Source: Isochrysis galbana
Lineage: Eukaryota; Haptophyta; Isochrysidales; Isochrysidaceae
Direction: 5' to 3'
Length of the DNA stretch: 57,015 nucleotides
Assembly (NCBI GenBank): GCA_018136815.1
Contig: CM030935.1
Location: 6,480,940 to 6,537,954 of the forward strand
Made by a program: the position numbers and the translations under genes. Every line of letters begins with the position of its first letter. The stretch's first letter is position 1. Positions 21,558-31,562 of this stretch are shown piece by piece. The notes under the pieces are model-generated. The model was not told the DNA's origin, did not search any database, and saw only the letters and a program-made list of their open reading frames with translations.

Positions 21558-22756
21558 TCCCCCGCCTTGTCCAGGGAGGAGAAGGGAAAGAGCTTTCGCG
21601 GGGGGAGGGGGCCGATCGAGATAGCGCGAGGGGGAGGGAATCGGGGCGCGACGGACGGGGGGAGTCGCGCGGGGAACCTAGTCGGGGTGTATAGGAAGAG
21701 GCAAGTGTACAAGGCCCCTTCCTTACCCGCTCTAGCTATTCTACCATAGAGTAGGCCGTAGGGGTCTAGGTACGTCGTCGCTTCTCGCTCGCTCGCTCGC
21801 TCATTCGCTCACCCCGCCCCCCCCCCCCCTCCCTCCCTCCCTCCCTCCCTGCGCACTGCTCCCTGCTCCTTGCCTCCCTCCCTTCCTGCCTCCCGCTCCC
21901 CGCTCCTTCGCTCGCTCTCACTCCTTCGGCTCCTTTCCTCCCCCTGTCCTTCGCTTCCCCCCCCCCCCTTCCTCTCTCTCCTCGCTCGCTCGCTCGCTCG
22001 CCCTTCCCCCCATGGTTCTCGCTCCCCATGAGTGAGGGGAGAGGGGAGTCGAGAGAGTGGGGGCGGACGCGAGCGAGGCCCCCCTCCATGGCGAACAATC
22101 ATAAGATTAGTTCAAGAGAAGGAACGAGAAGGAGTGGGCGGCGGCGGCGGCGTCTGTTCCCTCGTGGCACGGCCTCCCTCTCTCTCCCTCTCCTTCCCAC
22201 CCACCCCTCTCTCTCCCTCTCTCACTACTCTCTCTTTCATCCCCCCCTCTCTCCCTCCCCCCCCCCCCTCTCCCTCTCTCCCTACTCGCTCTCTCCCTCT
22301 CTCTCTCCCTTTCATCCCTCCCTCTACTCTCCTCTCACCCCTCCCTCCTCCCCCTCTCTCCCTCTCTCCCTACTCAATACTCACTCTTCTCTCCTTCCCT
22401 CTCTTCCCTCTACCTCCCTCCCTCCCTCCCCCAAAAGGCTGCCTCGCTTTACCCGTAGAAGTGGATGGCGCACACACGGGCGGCTCTCCCTCTCTCTCCA
22501 AAGGCGGCGTGGTCCTCCCCGCCCTCTCTTCGTGATTATATCTCTATCTACATCGAGATATATATGCTCACGCCCCCTTTCTCTTCCCTGTCTCTTCTGG
22601 GTTTGCCCAAGCTCGATCTCCTTTTCTCTCTAAAGATCTCGATCCTCACAAGAATGAAGCCATCGGTTCACTCTCGTCGCTTCATTTGCGCTCTCCGTCC
22701 TTCTCTCTCTCTCCCCCCCCCCTCTCTCTCCCCCTCTCTCCCACTCTCTCTCGCTT

Positions 22757-22787
<31 letters not shown>

Positions 22788-23201
22788 CTCTCTCCCCCTC
22801 CCTCCCTCCCCCTCCCTCCCTCTCTCTCTCCCCCTCCCCAATGAAATGAGCACGCGCCACGATCCAGCGGAACACGTCTCCCTGTAGACTACCCCTTTCC
22901 TTTCTCTATTTTATCTCGTGTCTCCGCCCTCGATTTCCTTTCTCCCCCTCCCTCCCTCCCTCTCTCTCTCTCTCTCTGCGGCGCGCCGCGACGGTCAAGC
23001 CAGCTGCCTCTCCAACTCTCTCCCTCTCTCTCGCGCGCGCTCGCGTCTCGCGCCACTCCTCAAGCCACTGAAGCCTCCCTACTTCCCTCCCGCCCTCTCT
23101 CTCTCTCTCCCTCCCCCCCCCACTCCCTCTCACTCGCTCTCTCCCTCTCTTTTTCCCTCCCTCTCTCCCTCCCTCCCTCCCTCTCTTTTTCTCTCTCTCC
23201 G
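21558..23201 (+). repeat. Pyrimidine-rich region upstream of the MscS gene
   Basis: Blocks of CT/CCCT/CCTCC microsatellite occupy about 21780-22010, 22165-22435, 22700-22840 and 22945-23200, separated by short mixed sequence including a small AT-richer patch (22535-22650). No gene is supported; ORFs encode Ser/Leu/Pro or, in reverse, Arg/Glu/Gly repeats. The last block runs right up to the ATG of the channel gene. Confidence 0.75.
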
Positions 23202-26093
23202 ATGAGCTTCTGGGGTGGCAGCAGCAGCCAGCCAGCCCCTGCGGCTGCAAGCCCGGCGGCAGCGACAGTCGAGCCATCTCAGCTCGCCGACCTTCCCAAG
23301 CTCGAGCGCATCGACTCAGCAGGCGCCATCTCGCACCCATCTTGCTCCTCTCGCGCTGGAAGGTGCGACACCGCAACGTATGCAGAGGCGATGCAGACAG
23401 TGAGCGAGCTGGGCGCGATCAGCGCAAGCTCAGAGGGGGGATTGAATAGGCGGGTTACGAACCGGACAGACCGATTCATCCTAGAGGCACTCGAGGAGCA
23501 CGCGGACGACGGCTCTAGCTCCGTGCGCTCAGACAGCATTGACTCGCCGCCCACTCTCCGCAAGATGAAAAGCAAGTTGCCCCACTCGTCCGCCAAAATA
23601 CCAACCTCGGACACTGTCGATTCGCTGCCCTCTCACCCACCTCCCGAGTCGACGAAGCCCGATGTACTGTTGCGCCTCGAGGACTTGGCGCGGCCGATGG
23701 ATTGGGCGCCTCACATCCGCAAGCTGTTGCTCAAGCTGTCCTGGGTCATCCCCATCGAGTTTGTAGTCGGGCTGGCGATGCTCTCGCCGACGATAGCCGT
23801 CATAGCCTTGTATGCATCCTACGGTAACATCTCCGTATTTAATGTCCCAGACGCTACGCTGCCATCGCCGCCACCGCCGCCGCCGCTGGGCGTGCGGATC
23901 AACACGGGCGGGATCTTCCTTCTCATCCTTCGGCCGATGTATGCGCTGCTCACTGCGCGTTTTGTTGCCGTGTTGCTCAAGATCTTCTTCACGCTGCCCT
24001 TCGTGCAGTATGCGCTCCCAGGGTTCGCTCTGCTGCTGCTACACCACGCCTTTACTATGTCTTGGACGTTACCGGCAATACTGTACCCGGCGGCTATTGG
24101 CTTCTTCTATGGCATTCAGCTTGACCACGAAGCCTGGGACTACCTTCTTGGAGTCACCCACTTTCTCGCCCTCGCCTTCTGGCTCATGGCTGCAGGCTTC
24201 ACCAGCGTCGGTCTCGACGGCGCCATCGCAATTTGGCAGAGTCAACTCACCGTCCAACACTATGAGAACCGGTCGGCGTCGGCCTACTATATTCAGAAGG
24301 CCTTGCGGAAGATTGCGGCGGCGGCGCGTGCGGCCCAGCGGCGCACGGACAAGGAGCTCGAGATGAAGCGCAAGGACGAGATCGCGGCGCAGGTGCTTCA
24401 GGCGCAGGCGCGCGCGTTTGCTGAGCGCCGTGCGGCCAGGGTGCGCCGGCATCACGAAGCGGCAGCGGGAGACGGCAAGCTATCCTCCGGTGCCGCGAGC
24501 CCCTTCCGCTTCCGCCTTTCCAGGGGGCGCTCGTCGAACCACTCGAGGACGAACTCGCGCTCAGCTTCTCCACGCGTCGACGCCACTGCCACTGCCGTTG
24601 AAGCGCCTTCCGCCCCCGCTCTGGCTCGCGGAATGATTGGCATGTCGGCCCCACCACACGTCCAGCCACCTACTGGCGACGTGCCTGCGGACACCGTGGC
24701 GTCGCCTGCTGATGTGACTCTTCAGCCCGCACTAGAACGAGAGATACCGCCGCTGCCCGCGGCAATCCATGGCGCCTCGAACAGTCGGAGTTTCGAGGTC
24801 CACGTCCTTTCGCCGACAGCTGAAGAGAAGCTGGCGCTACCTCCCCGGCCACCTGTCACACCTCGGTCGCCATCGACATCGAGGACGAAACGGTCCGTCG
24901 ACGCTCCGCCAGTCTCCAAATCGGCCAAGTCAGGCTCCTCAGGCTCATCCAGCTCGTCGCAGTACGCTTGGCCTGCCGCCCCTGGACTCGAGAAGGCGCA
25001 GCAGCTCGACAAGAGGCTCAACGCCCTAGCGGGTCCGTTAGACTTTGGCTCCGACCTCTCCTCAGCGAACACGCTCGTGCAGGCACGCCGGCGCGCCATC
25101 CGGCTCTGGAGCCTCATCATCGCGCAGCCCGAGCTGCGCAATGGCGAGGAAGAGGGCCAACCGACTACCGTGGACCGCGACAGGCTCCTCGCATGGGCTC
25201 ACAAAGACGGCAAACCTCCGCACCCGCGGCTCGCGGGCCTCATGTTCACCTTTGGACAGGAGGTCGACGAAGAGCACTTTGTTGCCGTGGTTGAGCAGTC
25301 GTACAAGGAGCAGCGCCTCATCACCGCCTCGGTTGCCGCCTTCGACCGGCTGCACAACAACGTGCGCATCTTCCTGCAGCTCGTCCTCCTACTCATCTTT
25401 CTCATCGTTCTCTTGGCGCTTTTCTCTGTGTCCATCGTCACGTGGCTCCTCCCACTCGGCTCGGCCGTGCTGTCGGTCGCGGTGCTGGCCGGCGGCATCA
25501 CCTCGGACGTCCTCGACTCTTTCTTTTTCGCCTACATCATCCGGCCTTACGACATTGGTGACCGTGTAAGCATCGCGCCACCCGGCCAGGCGTCGGGCCT
25601 CTATTCGTTGGTCGTCAAGGACGTCTTCCTGATGCGAACACACTTTTACACGTCGAATGGCGAGTCTCTCGTTATCAACAACTCGGCACTCCGCCGCATG
25701 GGCATCACAAACTTCCACCGCTCGGGGCCCATGACCCTGATGGTCGAGCTCATGGTGCCCGCCGCGACGCCGTCCGCAAAGCTGACCGAGCTCGCCGACG
25801 CAATCACCTCCTTCATCGAAAAGTCAAGCGACTGGAAGCACGTCGACCTCCACTTCTACTCAACACACTTTGAGCTTGGACATATGATCCTCCGCATGTG
25901 GGTTGAGACCACCTTTCCGTCGCACGAGCTGGGGCTCATCTACTCTGCTCGTGGCACGCTCCTCCTCTTTTGCCATGCGTACATGCAGTCGGCTGGGATC
26001 GAGTATCTCAAGCCTACACAGCCCATACGCGTGGACAAACCACCAAACACATCCTCGCAGTCGCTCGCGGAGCTCTTTGAGAGGCGGATGTAG
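23202..26093 (+). CDS. MscS-like mechanosensitive ion channel
   Basis: MscS-type channels open on membrane tension and release ions, buffering osmotic stress; plant/algal members sit in plasma or organelle membranes. The single open frame encodes 963 residues. A disordered N terminus (1-165) precedes hydrophobic segments at about 175-205, 236-260, 262-305 and 315-346, then a long charged and Ser/Pro-rich region (about 365-600), then segments at 721-745 and 748-775. The pore-lining helix is Ala/Gly-rich (SAVLSVAVLAGGITSDVL), followed by IIRPYDIGDRVSI, the hallmark of the MscS beta domain, then VFLMRTHFYTSNGESLVINN and the alpha/beta cage to HELGLIYSARGTLLLF. The topology matches plant MSL proteins except for the unusually long central loop. 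The start immediately follows a CT tract, and no upstream ATG in frame is credible. No introns are visible. Confidence 0.92.
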   Translation: MSFWGGSSSQPAPAAASPAAATVEPSQLADLPKLERIDSAGAISHPSCSSRAGRCDTATYAEAMQTVSELGAISASSEGGLNRRVTNRTDRFILEALEEHADDGSSSVRSDSIDSPPTLRKMKSKLPHSSAKIPTSDTVDSLPSHPPPESTKPDVLLRLEDLARPMDWAPHIRKLLLKLSWVIPIEFVVGLAMLSPTIAVIALYASYGNISVFNVPDATLPSPPPPPPLGVRINTGGIFLLILRPMYALLTARFVAVLLKIFFTLPFVQYALPGFALLLLHHAFTMSWTLPAILYPAAIGFFYGIQLDHEAWDYLLGVTHFLALAFWLMAAGFTSVGLDGAIAIWQSQLTVQHYENRSASAYYIQKALRKIAAAARAAQRRTDKELEMKRKDEIAAQVLQAQARAFAERRAARVRRHHEAAAGDGKLSSGAASPFRFRLSRGRSSNHSRTNSRSASPRVDATATAVEAPSAPALARGMIGMSAPPHVQPPTGDVPADTVASPADVTLQPALEREIPPLPAAIHGASNSRSFEVHVLSPTAEEKLALPPRPPVTPRSPSTSRTKRSVDAPPVSKSAKSGSSGSSSSSQYAWPAAPGLEKAQQLDKRLNALAGPLDFGSDLSSANTLVQARRRAIRLWSLIIAQPELRNGEEEGQPTTVDRDRLLAWAHKDGKPPHPRLAGLMFTFGQEVDEEHFVAVVEQSYKEQRLITASVAAFDRLHNNVRIFLQLVLLLIFLIVLLALFSVSIVTWLLPLGSAVLSVAVLAGGITSDVLDSFFFAYIIRPYDIGDRVSIAPPGQASGLYSLVVKDVFLMRTHFYTSNGESLVINNSALRRMGITNFHRSGPMTLMVELMVPAATPSAKLTELADAITSFIEKSSDWKHVDLHFYSTHFELGHMILRMWVETTFPSHELGLIYSARGTLLLFCHAYMQSAGIEYLKPTQPIRVDKPPNTSSQSLAELFERRM

Positions 26094-26133
26094 AAGCACG
26101 AAAAACGGGCGGATGTAGAAGCACGAAAAACGC
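26083..26133 (+). repeat. 25-base tandem duplication across the MscS stop codon
   Basis: GCGGATGTAGAAGCACGAAA occurs twice in a row (from 26084 and from about 26109). The first copy contains the gene's stop codon TAG, so the second lies wholly in the 3' untranslated region. Likely a recent slippage duplication. Confidence 0.9.
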
Positions 26134-27519
26134 CGGCCAGTGCCTATCGGTTGGGCTGGTCTTAATGGGCGACTCTCCTTTTCTTGATGGGACACGGCCA
26201 TCGCAGAGTCTTGCCGTGCGTGTCTCCCTTGCCGCATGCACATGTTTTGAGCATCACCACGCGAAGCCGTTGGCACGGCGTTGCACCAAGGCGTGTTCTG
26301 CATCCTCGCCGACTGCTACGTTGAGACGGAGTTCCTCGACAAGGGGCGCATGCATCCAGCTTGACTCACTTGTGCGCCGTGTGATTTAGTTCATCTCGTT
26401 TGAATCACTGATCCGCATCACGCTTTCGTAGGAGCGACGCGGCGCCATGGTTAAGTCGAGTTTAGGTGAACACCAGCTTGTGAATGGAAGGTGCGGCTCG
26501 GCGTCAATGGTCTTTGATGTTTTGGATGTCTCAATTGCCGTCGGGAACCTGCGGTGCCGCATATTGCGGGAGATGTGCTTGCTGCAACCTCGGGAGTAGT
26601 GATGGCGGCATCATTGGATTATCGGGACTCGGCATCGACCAACATCCAGATCAAGCGAGCGCAATGCGAGAGATTAAGGCGTGGGAAATAGGCATCGGCT
26701 TTATAGTGCTCATTTGAGATTTGGGCTATTGGTTTTGTAGGTATGATTTCCATACAATAATGCTAGGAACGTGTTCTCTTCTCTCTTGTATACATTGCCA
26801 GTGTCAACAACCTACTTTTATAAGTGGGGGTCAATGGGGGCCTCGCGCCCCCCTCTCTCCATCGCGGACACCCCCCGGGGTGGGCCCGTACATTCAACCC
26901 CAGCCCCTGCCCTTTGGCAGGGGCAGGGCACTCATCAATTCAGCCCAGACCCCTAGTGGGCGCGGGTCGCGAGCCGCACTCCCAGGCCCGCATGGGCCAG
27001 CTCTCGTACTGACTTTCCCCCCCATCCCTGGTCGCCAGGCAGACAGGGGAGGCGCCTTGCCTTCATTCGGTGCCAGTTTTTTTTTTGGCATAAACGTCGG
27101 CTAGATAAAACCCGTAACGAAACGCTGGGGTGAGTCCGCGCGGCGAGTCCGCGGTGCGAGTCCGCGCGGCGAAAAAAGAAGAAAGCGCGCGGGGAGGAAG
27201 ACGCCTCCGGATTGATCCTCGCGCACGCGGGGGGCATGACGTGCGCTACCGACACTGAATACAAACACACTCCACCCGCGTTTCGTTACGATGGTCCGCT
27301 CCCAAAAGAACGCGATGCGGGTCGTCCCCCCTCGCCATAAAATTCGGGTTAGGACAGGTAGGCGTCTCTTGGGTCGACGAAGGATGCACGTGGTGCCCTT
27401 TTCGCACTGGAGCGCCGATATCCCACCTTCTTACTCGCGCCCCGCGAAAGGAGCGTTCGCCGTTGCTTCGACGAAGGGCTTGGTGCGCGTGAACCCGCTG
27501 TCGGGTCCCGAGCACGGGC
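26134..27519. other. Intergenic; contains an inverted-repeat element at 27113-27290
   Basis: No gene is supported. At 26895-26930 a GC hairpin (CCCCTGCCCTTTGGCAGGGG) is visible. At 27113-27125 and 27278-27290 lie 13-base perfect inverted repeats CGTAACGAAACGC / GCGTTTCGTTACG. Between them a 13-base unit GAGTCCGCGCGGC is repeated about three times (27131-27170). The 178-base unit looks like a small non-autonomous element. Confidence 0.5.
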
Positions 27520-27831
27520 GACTGGCGATTGGAGGGAGATGGGAAGGGAGCGGCTCAAGACGTCTCGGATACCCTTGTGGCAGGTATACTCGAGGCGCAG
27601 TTGCTTATTTCTCGAGAACTGCTCGCGGCGTGAGCTGGTAAGGGCCGTTCTCCTTTTTTGACGAGAGGTTCCTCCCCCCCCCCTGATGCTTTTTCCTGGA
27701 GAGTCGGCCGGCGTCATTCGGTCCGCCTCAATGGGTTTTCCCTCATTTTAACTTGTGGGGAGTTAGAATGGGAGCCGGGGGCCTGCGAGGGGGGAGATGT
27801 GGAGGGGTGCATATTATGTGTATGTATCTGT
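27520..27831 (+). repeat. Dispersed repeat, left part (A), separated from its right part by the 28-31.8 kb island
   Basis: This segment is closely similar, in the same orientation, to 56238-56545. Shared words include GGCTCAAGACGTC, GTAAGGGCCGTTCT, GAGAGTCGGCCGGCGTC, CGCCTCAATGGGTTTTCCC and ATGGGAGCCGGGGG. In the 56 kb copy the homology continues after about ten bases into the segment that here lies 4 kb away at 31878. Confidence 0.85.
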
Positions 27832-28078
27832 GACAATAGCACGCGCAGACCAAAAGCGTTCAATTATCCCCATCCCTGCTGACACCTTTCATTGTCACCT
27901 GGCCCTCCACGCAGCAGTCTCGCGTGGAACCACCACACTGCTCACCGCCACCGAGAAGCCGTGCGGCCGGCTGGCTTTGGGGCTGGGCCGCCGGTAGCGA
28001 GCGACCGCGCGGCGGGGCGCCACCGAGGCAGCGTGGCGAGACTAGACCTCCCTGTGCGAAAACGTCTCACAGTAGAAA

Positions 28079-28294
28079 ATGATGGATCTCCGGAGCGATC
28101 GCGGCCGTGGTGACTTCAAGGTGGGCAATGGGGCTCTCGAATTTGGTATGGCTCGCACTCGGGGACGGATCGAGTGCCTCCATGGTGCGGTTGTCCATAA
28201 CACACACTTGCACCATGGGAACGTGCCAGTGCAGTCACAGCACAAGAAGGAGGACAACTCATACAGTCCACCACGCTCGCGTCTCGTGGACTGA
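28079..28294 (+). CDS. Small ORF of unknown function at the left of the island
   Basis: A 71-codon frame starting ATGATGGATCTCC with ordinary composition, including LHGAVVHNTHLHHGNVPVQS. I do not recognise it. It lies inside the less GC-rich island and precedes the paralogous minus-strand ORFs. The opposite strand (28042-28491) is also open for 149 codons, so strand is uncertain. Confidence 0.25.
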   Translation: MMDLRSDRGRGDFKVGNGALEFGMARTRGRIECLHGAVVHNTHLHHGNVPVQSQHKKEDNSYSPPRSRLVD

Positions 28295-28592
28295 TTGTGC
28301 TCTACGAGTACCACACCTTCTCCTGTGGTGTGTTGGAACCACAGGACACACTGCAGCAATGGAGACCAACGAGACTCCCCGCCATCCCTCGGTGCCACGA
28401 AGCAGCCGAGTCCATTGAACCATGTTGTGCACTCTCTCCCTTTTCCCCCCTCGAAATCCAGCCAGAAAGCGTTGGCATGCACGCTAGTCAATCACGATCA
28501 GTGTCCGTGTCAGGCCCAAGTGCTGCGGGTGGCTGGAGGAAAGTGCGCTTTTAGAGTGGTTTTGTGTCCGTGTAGCGTTTTCGTACATAACG

Positions 28593-29073
28593 TTATCGAG
28601 TTTGCATCGACACCAACCACGAAATGGAAGCTTTGATGGTCTCTATCCTGGGGACTTCCCACTGGATGCTTGGACCGAACATGCACCGAAGGATGCCCCA
28701 GATGGCGTTCTCGTAACATTTCTTGTCTTCTTCTATATTGGTCTTCACATGTTCCAACCAAAAGCTCGTTGTAGGTGGACGTACATATGTTGCGGTACTC
28801 ATACTTGCGAAGGCGTTGAACATTTTCGCCTTCATGAACGCGATGCTACTTTTCACGTCATCGCAATTCCAATAGTCGTACATCTCTAACTCTGCGGTGA
28901 AGTTGGAGTCCTGCTTCAGCTCGTTACAAATATCTGAGGACAGTGTATCATCATCCGCATAATCAGTGTAGGCCAACCAGCCATCGTCAGAAAGCTCTGC
29001 TATGCTCATCGGCGCTAGTGGTTCCATCCTACGTAGTCCTATCAGAGCATGAATGACATCTCTTTCGCTCATA
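28593..29073 (-). CDS. Island ORF 1: unknown protein, paralogue of the ORF at 30564-31115
   Basis: I do not recognise the family. The frame opens at MSERDVIHALIG (29073) and ends at SISWLVSMQTR. It shares its whole plan with the ORF at 30564-31115: MSIAELSDDGWL versus MSIAQMSDEVWL, a DSNFTAELEMY-like helix, TSFWLEHVKTN versus TSFWLAHVRTN, and the C terminus NAIWGILRCMFG / VPRIETIKASISWLVS. The start is taken at 29073 because the aligned ATG and the flanking bases (CATAGGAAGCGCTCGTGGTACT on the + strand) are shared with the paralogue; an ATG further upstream would add residues absent there. About 160 residues, acidic, mostly helical by eye, with no signal peptide. Codon choice is less GC-biased than in neighbouring host genes, suggesting an acquired, possibly viral or mobile, origin. 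Confidence 0.6.
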
Positions 29074-29130
29074 GGAAGCGCTCGTGGTACTATGAATAGT
29101 CGACTATTTTTGTTGTCACTGACGAGCACT

Positions 29131-29195
29131 CAAGTATCAGTGATGAAGACTGGGGACAAAGTACTACAGGGAGAGTTAGAAGGTCCACAATAACG
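29131..29195 (+). pseudogene. Remnant of the 3' end of the ORF seen at 31212-31562
   Basis: The sequence ACTCAAGTATCAGTGATGAA followed by GACTGG at 29131-29155 also occurs at 31508-31533, where it codes the end of the plus-strand ORF (SSISDEDWNKI). Here the upstream part of that ORF is missing, so the copy is a fragment left in the first of two duplicated modules. Confidence 0.6.
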
Positions 29196-29373
29196 TTACG
29201 TAAATAAGACCCGTCGTTCAGGCTGAACGCGTCCGCGGGAGCCGTCCTCGTGAGCCGATCTCCGCGGAGGGGGGGTGTGCAAGCGATGTCGAAAAAAGAA
29301 CACGCATGACGATCCCTCCCCCAACAAAAAAAAGGGGGGGCATATCTAAATATAGGTCCGTCCCTTCAAATCT

Positions 29374-30273
29374 ATGACGTATTACACCAAGCTACCGTGG
29401 CTTGCTGTAGGTCCCCTGGCGATTGGTCAGACGTCGGTGGATGACGTTGGAGTCTGTACGGGAAGCAATGTGAAGCTCATCAATGGCAAGTGCATCGCGC
29501 AGTGCACAACCGATTGTGATAGTGATTCCAGTGGGTTGGATCTGCTCTTACAAAATATGGGCACCTGTGTGGGTACCACAGTCAAGTTGGTGGACGGTCA
29601 ATGTACTGCAAGTAACATTATGGGGGTATGTACAGGGGCCGACGTCAAGTTGGTGGACGGTCAGTGTACTTCAGGCGACAGTATGGGGGTATGCCAAGGC
29701 AATCTGAAGATTGAGGACGGTGTGTGCAAGCCCAAGTACACAGTAGGCTCTGTGAAGACGACGCCTTCAGGTGATTGGGGAGGGGGATACTCTGAATATT
29801 TGGACAAGCACACTCTGGATTGTGGATCGAATGGTCTGAATCAGTTCCAACTCACGAGGCCAACTGACACGACGCTTTCGTATCGATACAAATGCCTCAA
29901 TGGTATTGACAGTCCAGCAAACATAGTGCAATCCACACCAAGTGATATCAGGGCGGATGGTAGCGTGATATACTTGGACAAGCACGATGTCGATTGTGGT
30001 ACAAAGCCAATCACCAAATTCAAACTGAATCGACCCACACCCGACACGCTATCGTATGATTACACGTGCAATTCCGTGGAGGCCGCTGGTACATGTCGTG
30101 ACGTGACGACGGAGTGGAATAACGAAACCTGGCATAACACTAACCTTGACAAGCACAACGTGGAATGCGAACAGGACGAAGTCATCACGCAATTCCGGCT
30201 GAACCGACGAAGCAGCACACAGGACAAGCTGAGGTACATGTACAGGTGCTGCAAAATGAGCTCGTCACAATGA
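29374..30273 (+). CDS. Cysteine-containing two-repeat protein of the island (unknown function)
   Basis: The 299-residue frame has two internal repeat types. Residues about 25-120 hold four copies of a ~20-30 residue unit GVCTGxxVKLxDGxC. Residues about 125-297 hold three ~55-residue units built on YLDKHxVDCG, then ITxFxLxRPTxDTLSYxYxC. Even cysteine spacing suggests disulphide-bonded beta repeats of a secreted, surface or virion-type protein; repeats of this flavour are frequent in algal large DNA viruses (inference from general style, not a database match). The N terminus (LPWLAVGPLAIG) is mildly hydrophobic but not a classic signal peptide. It is divergently or convergently arranged with two paralogous minus-strand ORFs on either side. 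Composition is clearly less GC-rich than host genes. Confidence 0.75.
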   Translation: MTYYTKLPWLAVGPLAIGQTSVDDVGVCTGSNVKLINGKCIAQCTTDCDSDSSGLDLLLQNMGTCVGTTVKLVDGQCTASNIMGVCTGADVKLVDGQCTSGDSMGVCQGNLKIEDGVCKPKYTVGSVKTTPSGDWGGGYSEYLDKHTLDCGSNGLNQFQLTRPTDTTLSYRYKCLNGIDSPANIVQSTPSDIRADGSVIYLDKHDVDCGTKPITKFKLNRPTPDTLSYDYTCNSVEAAGTCRDVTTEWNNETWHNTNLDKHNVECEQDEVITQFRLNRRSSTQDKLRYMYRCCKMSSSQ

Positions 30274-30563
30274 CGTCTCAGGTGACAACGAACGGAAGCA
30301 TGGTGGCCTCCATCAGTGCCTCCGTTGATTCTTTGGACTTACTCGCACTTCGCACGCCCCCCTGTTGCTTCGGAGCCCTCGTCCAATTCGACATGCATGT
30401 CGACCCGTGTCCTACAGGAAGTCGGGGCCCACGCTCCGCACACTCTCTAACGCTCAGCAACGTGTGCTTGGGATCCGCTCACATCCCTCTGCCTTCGTCG
30501 CTGACGACGTCGACCAATGGACAAATGCGCGTGCGAGTTGAGCATCGTCGTGTGTATATCCCG

Positions 30564-31115
30564 TTATCGATTTTGCAGCGACACCAACCATGAAATGGAA
30601 GCTTTGATGGTATCTATTCTGGGGACTTTCCACTCGATGCTTCGACCGAACATCCACCGAAGGATACCCCAGACGGCGTTCTGGAAATCTTCACCCTGAG
30701 TGTTTTCCACATTGGTCCTCACATGTGCCAACCAAAAGCTCGATGTAGGTGAATGTACAGTTGAGGAGAACGCCAGCTGGAGTGGGACATCATCTCCTTG
30801 TGCAAGTATACCTCTTCCGGTACGCATTACCATGTCTGCGACAGCTTCGAACACCTCTTTCTTCACAGACTCGATGCTTTCTCTCACGGCACTACAATCC
30901 CAATGTTTGTATCTTTGGAGCTCTGTGGTGAAATTGGAGTCACGTTGGAGCTCTTCACAAATACATATATTCATTATGTCACTGTTCACATCGCTGAACT
31001 CCAACCAGACCTCGTCAGACATCTGTGCTATGCTCATAGACGATAGTGATTCCACGGAACGCTTCCTTTTTCCTAGCAGCCCATTCACGACATCTTGGGG
31101 ATCCCTTTCGCCCAT
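30564..31115 (-). CDS. Island ORF 2: unknown protein, paralogue of the ORF at 28593-29073
   Basis: A frame of 183 residues from MGERDPQDVVNG to SISWLVSLQNR. It aligns end to end with the ORF at 28593-29073 and is longer by an insertion of about 20 residues in the middle (around RTGRGILAQGDDVPLQL). The noncoding sequence past both stop codons is also related (GCGACACCAACCATGAAATG versus GCATCGACACCAACCACGAA). Acidic, Trp-containing and without membrane segments. I cannot name a function; conservation of both frames despite DNA divergence suggests both copies were under selection for some time. Confidence 0.65.
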   Translation of the reverse strand: MGERDPQDVVNGLLGKRKRSVESLSSMSIAQMSDEVWLEFSDVNSDIMNICICEELQRDSNFTTELQRYKHWDCSAVRESIESVKKEVFEAVADMVMRTGRGILAQGDDVPLQLAFSSTVHSPTSSFWLAHVRTNVENTQGEDFQNAVWGILRWMFGRSIEWKVPRIDTIKASISWLVSLQNR

Positions 31116-31211
31116 AGGAAGCGCTCGTGGTACTAGGAAGATTAGATTATATTAATCCTGCCACGAAATACCTAGGCCTACAGGCTTTGGCCATGCGTAA
31201 AAGCTAACGTT

Positions 31212-31562
31212 ATGTACGAAGGCGCTATGCGACCAGAAGCGCGCCCTTCCTCCTCGGTGCCACAAGGCAGACGAGACCATGGCAGGAGGCGGAGGGCGGA
31301 AGCTCTCCTACACTCTCACAAAAAAAAATGTACAAAATGTGGAAGACCACCTCCCGATTCGATCATGTATCAGAAGTTATGCAACCGCATTCTTGGTCGC
31401 CCCAATCCGGAGAAACACAACAATACTGAACGCAATTCCACGACAACAATACTCATAAATAAAAGGCATAAAAGGCAGCCTACACCGTCTACGCGGAAGA
31501 CTGACGATCACTCAAGTATCAGTGATGAAGACTGGAACAAGATTATTTCGGGAGATCTCTAA
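31212..31562 (+). CDS. Small basic protein of the island with a CxxC motif (unknown)
   Basis: The frame gives 116 residues, arginine/lysine-rich, with KKKCTKCGRPPPDSIMYQKL, then LGRPNPEKHNN and an acidic end SSISDEDWNKIISGDL. One CxxC pair could be half of a zinc ribbon. It is divergently transcribed from the ORF at 30564-31115, about 95 bases apart, so the two may share a promoter. The truncated twin at 29131 shows this pair was once duplicated as a unit. Function unknown. Confidence 0.5.
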   Translation: MYEGAMRPEARPSSSVPQGRRDHGRRRRAEALLHSHKKKCTKCGRPPPDSIMYQKLCNRILGRPNPEKHNNTERNSTTTILINKRHKRQPTPSTRKTDDHSSISDEDWNKIISGDL

